Assembly: GCA_959347315.1 (NCBI GenBank)
Contig: OY365806.1
Coordinates: forward strand, 36,822,264 to 36,886,263
Length of the DNA: 64,000 bases
Source: Bimastos eiseni
Taxonomy: Eukaryota; Annelida; Clitellata; Crassiclitellata; Lumbricidae
Direction of reading: 5' to 3'
The notes under the pieces are model-generated. The model was not told the origin of the DNA, did no database searches, and worked only from the letters and a program-made list of their open reading frames with translations. Position numbers and translations under genes: made by a program. Positions 59,900 through 64,000 of this stretch are shown in pieces (the first letter of the stretch is position 1; every line of letters begins with the position of its first letter).

Positions 59900-62800
59900 C
59901 TTCATAACTATTAAGGAAAAGGTTTCTCTGATTCAATAAGAATACAGAAGTGCGTTCAAGGTTTTCGTCCCCATCGGGCTGAACGAAAGAGCCCCTGAAT
60001 GCCACTTCATTAAAACGTTGTGCACGAATAGATAGACGTTGAAGTAGAGACGAGTTGTTTCGCGTGGGTCTCCCGTTGCCTGTGACATATGGCGACCCAG
60101 CTCTTGTAGAAACTCAATGCCGATACGGTTTATGTGCCCAGGGATTCGAAGACCACTGACATAAAATCATGCGTGATGGGGAGGGATGAGTATTTGATGC
60201 ACTTTCGTTCTGTTGCATGTTTTGCTGCTCCACCAGCTGTTGATGCTATCAGGTATACATAAGAGGATGTTATTATTATTAGGCCTATTTATATTATTAT
60301 TATTACTATTAAAAAAAATATTATTGCATTTTCCTATTACGTGAGCAACTGAAACAATGAAACATCTGCCATGAACTGTAGCGTAATACACGCAGTGTAT
60401 GTAGGTCTACAAAATTCCTGCTGTCAAACAAACCAAAATAAATATAATGTAGCATTTTAATGAATTTTGATTCATTTCATCGCCACTGTCATGAATCAAT
60501 ACGTGTTTTTCATATTTAAGTGAATTTTATGTTTAGCTTACAGTTTCAGCTATTATTAATAGCATCGTAAAAATATAATAGGCCTATAATAAGTTAGTAA
60601 TATCGCCTCCAATAACAGGCTAATATCTCTCAATGTTGTCCTTAAAGGTAACTGGAGGGACCATTTTGTGCCAACTGTGTTTCATAGATAGGCCCTCGTG
60701 AGGTTGAGGTTTTCTCAAATGTTACCGGAATGCCTAGCCTTATAGTGGATTAGGGTCAAGCAAATTCTAACTTTAGCGCTGTTTCAGGCAATTGCGTATG
60801 AAGGCCTTTGTCCGGTTTGCGGCTTCACCTGGACCGATTGCTTGACAAGAAAAGTACTAATGCAAAGAGAGATAGATGTAGTATGGGAAGGAGAGGACGA
60901 CGAAGACGATGTCTGCGTTTATGTAGTTTTAGGTTTGTAGTGAAGAAGTCTGGGAACAGGTGGCGTCTTGCAATCATCGACCTCAGGTGAGGTTCCGCAG
61001 CTGATTCGCTTTTATCCGCCAGGAAATCTCGGCGAAAATTGATTAATGTTAAATCACTAATTAGTCTGTCGACTTATCAACCTCTTATGACCTCCTCTTT
61101 CACTTCATAATATGGAACGAACCGAACCGAGCCCTCTTTTCTTCAACTTGACTTGCGTAAAGTTTGTCACGGTTTGTAACCTTTCAACACTTTTTCAGGT
61201 ATGTTCTCGTCGACTTACATCGCTGAAACTTTTCACACATTTGAAGCCTCCATGACAATGCAATGTATCAAATTTTCAAGGACATAATTGAAAAATTTTG
61301 AGAAATAAAACTGAAAAATTGGTAAGCAAATGTAGGCCTACATCGGTGATATATTTCATACATTTGAAGCCCGCATGACAATGCAATGTATCAAATTTTT
61401 ACGGACGTAACTACAAAATTGAAAACCAAAAGACTTAGAAAAAAATGAGAAAAATTTAAAAAATTAAATATCGTTTAACCTCTCGAACGAGTCCTCCTTG
61501 ACGAGCTCCACTCCGGCAAGTTTACATCATCAATAATACGTAATAAAAAATCTCTTAAGGAAATGGAAAGGTTGTGCCATCTACAAGATAAAAGAGGGTC
61601 CAGGCTGAAAAACTCATGTCTTATAAATAAATAAGACTTCTGTGTGTCACTCTGTCCGGTGATGCATTTCCACAGTTTTACAGCTATTCGCTCGAAACCT
61701 TCGCCGTTGGCTCTGACAACACCTGGGACACGCAGTAGAGGGACTCCTGAACCCCGCAGCCGCACTCTTCTAAGTCTCCAGGGCCAGAAACCTAAGGCGC
61801 ACCTCTTACACATCCATAAAAGCAAAGTCTCCTTCTTATTCGCCAGGATCGTGTCACCTGCGGCATATCGTACACTATAAACACCATTTATTTACATGTA
61901 CGTCTGGATTATGTGTTTGTGTCTGTCAATCCGTTTATGCATTTGCACACTTTTACAGCCATTCAATCGAAACCTTTGACTTTCGCTCGGGGAACGCCTC
62001 GGACACCCAGTAGAGGGGCGGCCGCCGTCTTCCTCCTCGCCAGGGTCAAAAACCTGTCTTTACCAGGGCACCGGGTGCCCCAGCTAGTATGGCATAATCG
62101 ACTGGGCTTAAATCAGGACTGTGCGGTGGCCACATGTTTAACTCGATAAAAGTAACATTTTGCTGATGAAGAAAGTTTATCGTAGGCCTATTTCTAGCTG
62201 TGTGAGATGGAGCTCCGTCCTGCTGTAAACTTCAGTAAGAACAATATCATGTTCACAATAGAATTCATGGTTTACTTTGGCGCCTGATTCAACGAACACT
62301 ATCGTCGCCATTCGAGACACAACTGATACCATGATACCACAGCTGAAATGTTCACGTTCTTGAATAAGTCTCCTTAGGAACTTGGTTTTTTCATTGTTTC
62401 AACTGAATACAGACGATCGTTTTGAGAATTAACTGGCACACATTTTTATTCAGAATATGGTCTTCTGCTGTGATTTTTGTCATTCTGGCTAAAATATTTT
62501 TTCAAAAAGAAGAAGTTGACATTTGGCAAATTGAAAATTGAAGATGGCGACCGGAAATTGTCGTAAGACTGAGGCATACAGTAAATAAGTAAGTAAGTAA
62601 ATAACTAAACTATTAAAGCTATTATGAATACAGTTTAAAAAAATTGAACTAATTGCATTACATTGTACGAGATGTTCTCACTTTTCTGGGCCACCCTGTA
62701 TATATACATGTATTTTAACCTTGAGCTGTTATACAGATCCGTACATAGACAAGTATCATTAAAAACATGAATATTAGGCCTAAAAGTAAAACTTCATTTA

Positions 62801-63727
62801 TATATTAAATGCATAGGCAATATAATATTTTTTATCTTTTTGATGATGCAGATCATCGTCATGTAAAAACCCACGGAGTAATTCATAACTTTTCCTTTAT
62901 GCTCTTCTCTAGTGCGACATGGCGGTTGGCAGCAAAGTCTTTTTCGACATGATGCACAATCCGCCGCCAAAAGTCATCATTTTTGGTGACGCCTGCAGCG
63001 AAGTGACAGTTCCAGTTGCGGAGACAGCCGTTTGGTGGAACGTCCTCCAGGTAACACACTTGGTGGATTGTGTCTGTTTGTCTACCATTCATGTGGAATC
63101 GCAGTCCATGGCTGCATGGTTACAGCATTCAACAGCAGCTGCGAATCATCAGCTGTGCTTCTAGGCGGCTTTGTGAACACTGCAGATCGCTGATATGGAT
63201 ATTAAAATGATCACAGGATGTATATATATATGTATATGTATATATATATATGTGACACTGTGTGTGTATATATACGTATATATGTATTTATATATATATA
63301 TAGCTTATTTAGTCTTTCTACTGTTGCCTTAAATTTAACCCCGCGGTCTTGTTCACAAACCGCGCAGACATAGGCCTATCCTGATGTGCAGATTGACTCT
63401 CATAGCTTAAATCTATATATATATAAATCTTATATCTATACATCACATCTTTGACGATGACGATGACGATGACGATGACAATGACGATGACGATGACGAT
63501 GATGATGATGCTGATGATGATGATGATGATATGTTTCGTTGTAGTTGTCGTATGCTGACAGCAATCCGGTTCTATCCGATCGGACGAAGTATCCGTTGTT
63601 CTTTCGAACTGTTCCAAGTGACACGGATTTCAATTTGGCGCGAGTCCAGATGTTGCAGATCCACCAGTGGAAGAGGGTGGCGACACTCTTCCAGGACGCA
63701 TCCAGGGGATCATCAAGACACGCTTTT
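38279..63727 (+). CDS. GABBR2: GABA-B receptor subunit, GABBR2-like, N-terminal three coding exons (partial)
   Basis: Class C GPCR. Exons 38279-38563, 62913-63050 and 63545-63727 are all phase 0 and give 202 residues. Seen: N-terminal signal peptide (core HLLFFFLHLLLVLS, about residues 13-26); then the start of the Venus-flytrap ligand-binding lobe with IYIAGLFPLTSPSGRENAAG, LPSVELALEHVNRDRNLLP, CDMAVGSKVFFDMMHNPP, WWNVLQLSYADSNPVLSD, YPLFFRTVPSD and HQWKRVATLFQDA. FFRTVPSD and QWKRV-T-x-x-QD match GABBR2 better than GABBR1. Known: GABBR2 pairs with GABBR1 and couples to Gi/o. Inference: an invertebrate GABA-B-like subunit, with the exact subtype open. The remaining lobe, seven helices and tail lie beyond the window. 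Intron 1 is about 24 kb. Confidence 0.82.
38564..40104. other. Start of the long GABBR2-like intron 1, no other gene
   Basis: Short TCTG repeats after the donor, TATA/CATG strings near 39000-39080 and a short ATT run near 39750. No coding or RNA feature recognised. Confidence 0.4.
40105..40880 (+). repeat. 9-bp minisatellite (GAGGTCACT/GAGATCACT) with higher-order units
   Basis: Basic unit of 9 bp. The landmark GATTAATTGAGGTCAC recurs at 40133, 40234, 40371, 40472, 40582 and 40710, giving spacings 101, 137, 101, 110 and 128. Frames are open because 9 is a multiple of three (Glu-Val-Thr or Ser-Val-Thr type). Many units contain AGGTCA. Confidence 0.93.
42031..42111 (-). repeat. Dispersed repeat family R1, copy 3 (inverted)
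   Basis: Reverse complement carries CAGTTTAGCCACTTTTCGTG, TAACAAAGATCATTGGCGTC and GGGACTGGCACTGTCAGA, aligned with copy 1 at 3242-3330. Homology seems to extend left toward 42005 (GCGAACAGCGGAGG on the reverse strand). Confidence 0.65.
42112..48114. other. GABBR2-like intron 1, middle part
   Basis: Contains (TA)n near 43132-43150, 44570-44590 and 45725-45750, a CT-rich tract at about 45780-46620, a CTT-rich tract at about 47400-47735 and (CCA)n at 44074-44096. A minus-strand frame at 43189-43473 is discussed under findings. No other gene was recognised. Confidence 0.4.
48115..48447. mobile_element. hAT-type MITE (333 bp) with GGTTTTTT arrays
   Basis: Ends CAGGGGTGCAAAAAA and, reverse-complemented, CAGGGCTGCAAACA. 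Flanking octamers CTTTCAAG and CTTTCGCG agree at 6 of 8. Inside the left end lie GGTTTTTTGG-type repeats. Inside the right end lies their inverse, AACCAAAAAACC, giving a foldback-like structure. No coding capacity. Confidence 0.68.
48692..49101. mobile_element. hAT-type MITE (410 bp) with GGTCTCG arrays
   Basis: Inverted ends CAGAGTTGTATG and CAGTGTTGTATG (11/12). Flanks ATAATCTG and ATAATCTT match at 7 of 8, a clear 8-bp target duplication. Both ends carry CGGTCTCGGTCTCG-type arrays in the same direction. It is related to the element at 12727-13901 but inserted in the opposite orientation. Confidence 0.8.
49102..50639. other. GABBR2-like intron 1, purine-rich and short tandem repeats
   Basis: Plus strand is purine-rich at about 49530-50030. 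A 24-bp unit (ACAGGCAGACAGACAAGCAC...) is repeated twice near 50245-50292. No gene recognised. Confidence 0.4.
50640..50750 (+). repeat. (ATC/ACC)n trinucleotide repeat
   Basis: TCATCATCACCACCACC-type array. The Ser/Pro-rich frame across and beyond it has no recognised domain. Confidence 0.9.
50751..52680. other. GABBR2-like intron 1, no gene identified
   Basis: Mixed DNA with CTGCTGCTGCAG-type strings near 52260-52370. Nothing else recognised. Confidence 0.4.
52681..52895 (+). repeat. (GA)n and (GACA)n repeats
   Basis: GAGAGAGAGA blocks at 52693-52712, 52811-52830 and 52878-52894 with GACAGACAGAGACAGAG between. A related TCTCTGTC array lies at 53155-53250. Confidence 0.9.
53905..53985 (+). 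repeat. (ATT)n microsatellite
   Basis: ATTATTATT array with GTT interruptions. Confidence 0.95.
54242..54700 (-). pseudogene. Two consecutive unrecognised minus-strand frames, possible gene remnant
   Basis: A first frame (down to 54472) reads KTLLLSFPVNLISLHKLEEQ and ends FLDV-stop. A second frame overlapping its end (about 54490 down to TAG at 54242) reads LVSGGEKLFDTKVIFPAEKG, then MRFMEMVDKSCLYWAFMYTE. Composition is more protein-like than typical intergenic frames. I recognise no family. It could be a frameshifted exon or transposon ORF, or chance. Confidence 0.25.
55679..55711. repeat. Perfect hairpin, 15-bp stem and 3-nt loop
   Basis: TGCTCTATGCCGTCG, loop TCT, then its exact reverse complement CGACGGCATAGAGCA. 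A short direct repeat GAAGTACAT precedes it. Confidence 0.9.
55712..56234. other. GABBR2-like intron 1, no gene identified
   Basis: Ordinary DNA with a short CATCATCATCATC run near 56151-56165. Confidence 0.4.
56236..56294 (+). repeat. 12-bp tandem repeat, about 5 copies
   Basis: TTGTCAAATCTA repeated at 12-bp spacing with one AATCAA variant. Confidence 0.92.
56500..57022 (-). pseudogene. Non-LTR retrotransposon reverse-transcriptase C-terminal remnant
   Basis: Minus-strand translation gives PYLTYCNMA, a TAG stop where Trp is usual, then NYPTRPKRLQLLQNRAFRII. That is the conserved (Y/H)-C-x-x-x-W-x-x-x-Y-x-x-x-x-x-R-L-x-x-L-Q-x-R-A-x-R-I-I block after the RT palm in CR1/L2/Jockey-type LINEs. 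A second frame has SCSLRNASSYRPRP and SRTLTRQFS, resembling the later N-T-R-x-x-x-x-Y/F block, and ends near V-P-L-Q-W-N-L-G-P. Frameshifts and stops show it is dead. It starts right at a (TA)n tract. Confidence 0.65.
57021..57062. repeat. (TA)n microsatellite
   Basis: About 20 TA dinucleotides directly abutting the LINE remnant. More TA follows at 57072-57090 and 57137-57154. Confidence 0.95.
57960..58319 (+). pseudogene. hAT transposase C-terminal (dimerisation) domain remnant
   Basis: The frame ends with DILSLWNQKADTWLLAVVAR, then TLLAIPATGASTERIG, then SVNDLLIQY-stop. W-x(7-9)-L-x-x-x-A-R-x-x-L-A-I-P-A-T-x-x-x-x-E-R is the hAT C-terminal signature (homologous part about 58130-58316). The expected F-S after E-R is lost and the following segment is altered. 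Residues before about 58130 are not recognisable. No terminal inverted repeat was found nearby. It is a truncated relic. Confidence 0.72.
58320..59014. other. GABBR2-like intron 1, no gene identified
   Basis: AT-rich DNA. The 3' end of the hAT relic may lie here, but no CAG-type terminus is evident. Confidence 0.35.
59015..59100 (+). repeat. (GAT/GAC)n trinucleotide repeat
   Basis: GATGATGATGACGATGACG-type array. Confidence 0.95.
59101..59806. other. GABBR2-like intron 1, no gene identified
   Basis: AT-rich DNA with many scattered TCATTA/ATGTCATT strings (for example GTCATTATTCAATGCG) but no regular repeat and no gene. Confidence 0.35.
59807..59898 (+). repeat. (ATT)n microsatellite
   Basis: About 30 ATT triplets with one GTT. 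Confidence 0.96.
59899..61230. other. GABBR2-like intron 1, no gene identified
   Basis: Short ATT runs near 60271-60330. A plus-strand frame at 60808-60990 is short and unrecognised. Confidence 0.35.
61231..61412 (+). repeat. Direct duplication of about 58 bp
   Basis: TTCACACATTTGAAGCC...GACAATGCAATGTATCAAATTT at 61231-61285 recurs as TTCATACATTTGAAGCC... at 61356-61412, offset about 126 bp. Possibly internal structure of the Helitron-like element to its right. Confidence 0.85.
61636..61800 (+). mobile_element. Helitron-like family H1, copy B (truncated)
   Basis: Carries GATGCATTTCCACAGTTTTA, CAGCTATTCGCTCGAAACC, ACACCTGGGACACGCAGTAG and CCAGGGCCAGAAACCT, aligned with copies A and C. It lacks the terminal hairpin and CTAG. 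Confidence 0.5.
61905..62087 (+). mobile_element. Helitron-like 3' end, family H1 copy C
   Basis: Carries CGTTTATGCATTTGCACAC, CAGCCATTCAATCGAAACC, GCTCGGGGAACGCC and TCAAAAACCTGTCT. Ends with a 6-bp hairpin GGGCAC-CGG-GTGCCC (62066-62080), then CAG, then CTAG with a host T at 62088. It adjoins the mariner transposase remnant directly. Confidence 0.55.
62088..62698 (-). pseudogene. Tc1/mariner (DDE, IS630-like) transposase remnant with one TIR
   Basis: Minus strand begins at a TIR, CAGGGTGGCCCAGAAAAG (62698 downward), next to TA. Translation in shifting frames gives PVNSQNDRLYSVE, then EREHFSCGIMVSVVSRM, VFVESGAKVNHEFYCEH, QQDGAPSHTARN and NMWPPHSPDLSPVDYAI. The D in QQDGA and the D in PHSPD are the second and third catalytic positions of the family. 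The N-terminal HTH is missing, a segment before QQDGA is deleted and several frameshifts occur. The frame is cut after VDYAI exactly at the Helitron-like terminus. Confidence 0.8.
62701..62912. other. End of GABBR2-like intron 1
   Basis: AT-rich DNA leading into the acceptor at 62911-62912. The pyrimidine tract TTTCCTTTATGCTCTTCTCT precedes AG. Confidence 0.7.
62913..63050 (+). CDS. GABBR2: GABBR2-like coding exon 2
   Basis: 46 codons. The acceptor is CTTCTCTAG|TGC and the donor is CTCCAG|GTAACA. Encodes CDMAVGSKVFFDMMHNPP, then KVIIFGDACSEVTVPVAE and WWNVLQ, which align with the conserved C-D-x-x-x-G-x-K start and the IFG-x-x-C-S/P-x-V block of GABA-B receptors. Confidence 0.85.
63213..63302. 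repeat. (TA)n-rich microsatellite in GABBR2-like intron 2
   Basis: Several TATATATA blocks with TGTG interruptions. Confidence 0.9.
63452..63531 (+). repeat. (GACGAT)n repeat abutting the exon 3 acceptor
   Basis: GACGATGACGATGACG array grading into GATGATGAT. It ends 13 nt before exon 3, occupying the place where a branch point and pyrimidine tract would normally be. Confidence 0.95.
63545..63727 (+). CDS. GABBR2: GABBR2-like coding exon 3 (right boundary tentative)
   Basis: 61 codons. The acceptor is TTTCGTTGTAG|TTG. Encodes LSYADSNPVLSDRTKYPLFF, RTVPSD and QWKRVATLFQDASRGSSRHA. The donor is taken as TTT|GTTAGT at 63728, the first GT that keeps phase 0, and is weaker than the other donors. 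A GATGAC microsatellite ends 13 nt before the exon. Confidence 0.78.
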
Positions 63728-64000
63728 GTTAGTCACCTCTCTTCCCTCTGCGTGCCTGCCTTATGGTCTGTCTCTCTCCTTATATATATATATATATATA
63801 CTGCACTTGTAATCATACCGCCACTAGTCAGTTTGTATTCAAACAAAGCTATATATACATAGTCCTATAGAATTTATATATACAAATATCAAGCCATATA
63901 AAGATATATAGACAAATGTACGAAAATAGACGCGTGCTAAGATGTATGGCTGAATACAGGCTTACAATCTTGCTTATATTGTGCTCTTCGGTCTGTTTGT
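63728..64000 (+). other. Start of GABBR2-like intron 3
   Basis: Pyrimidine-rich then (TA)n at 63782-63800. No further receptor exon is seen before the window ends. Confidence 0.6.

Overview
This is a window of an animal nuclear genome. Genes have multiple exons with GT-AG introns, intergenic DNA is AT-rich and full of microsatellites, and there are many decayed DNA transposons and non-LTR retrotransposon fragments. The proteins are of general metazoan type. The abundance of hAT, piggyBac, mariner and Helitron-like debris, and a strongly over-used palindrome TAGGCCTA, fit a marine invertebrate deuterostome such as an echinoderm or hemichordate. That placement is an inference from style, not from a diagnostic gene.

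Two real protein-coding genes are supported. (1) A complete six-exon gene on the minus strand (coding 8786 down to 2551) for a 489-residue TMEM180/MFSD13A-type membrane transporter. All six exons join in frame at GT-AG sites. (2) The first three coding exons of a plus-strand GABA-B receptor subunit, closest to GABBR2: signal peptide and start of the Venus-flytrap domain at 38279-38563, then 62913-63050 and 63545-63727. A first intron of about 24 kb separates exons 1 and 2, and the gene continues past the right edge. The two genes are divergent, about 29.5 kb apart between start codons, and no functional link is apparent.

Layout: 1-2340 unannotated AT-rich flank; 2340-8810 TMEM180, whose fourth intron holds a piggyBac-like element nested in a hAT-like element; 8.8-12.7 kb upstream region with two LINE-like coding remnants; 12.7-13.9 kb a hAT-like element with another hAT-like element inside it; 18.2-19.4 kb a further hAT-like element; 22.6-34.1 kb a dense island of tandem repeats (TACA, GAC/GAT, a large GAA tract next to a 200-N assembly gap, a 16-bp minisatellite with higher-order structure, GAGACA, TTA, TCTCTG); 34.2-35.4 kb a mariner-type element; 38.3 kb GABBR2-like exon 1; 40.1-40.9 kb a 9-bp minisatellite that is an array of AGGTCA motifs; 48.1-49.1 kb two hAT-type MITEs; 56.5-58.3 kb a LINE reverse-transcriptase remnant and a hAT transposase remnant; 61.6-62.7 kb Helitron-like tails joined to a broken mariner transposase; 62.9 kb to the end, GABBR2-like exons 2 and 3.

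Most long open frames outside the two genes are artefacts of tandem repeats. No CRISPR array, operon, rRNA or convincing tRNA was seen. I did not find an undescribed multi-gene system. The points most worth a second look are the nested, target-site-flanked transposons, the GAGACC-array hAT family, the TAGGCCTA excess, and the higher-order minisatellites.
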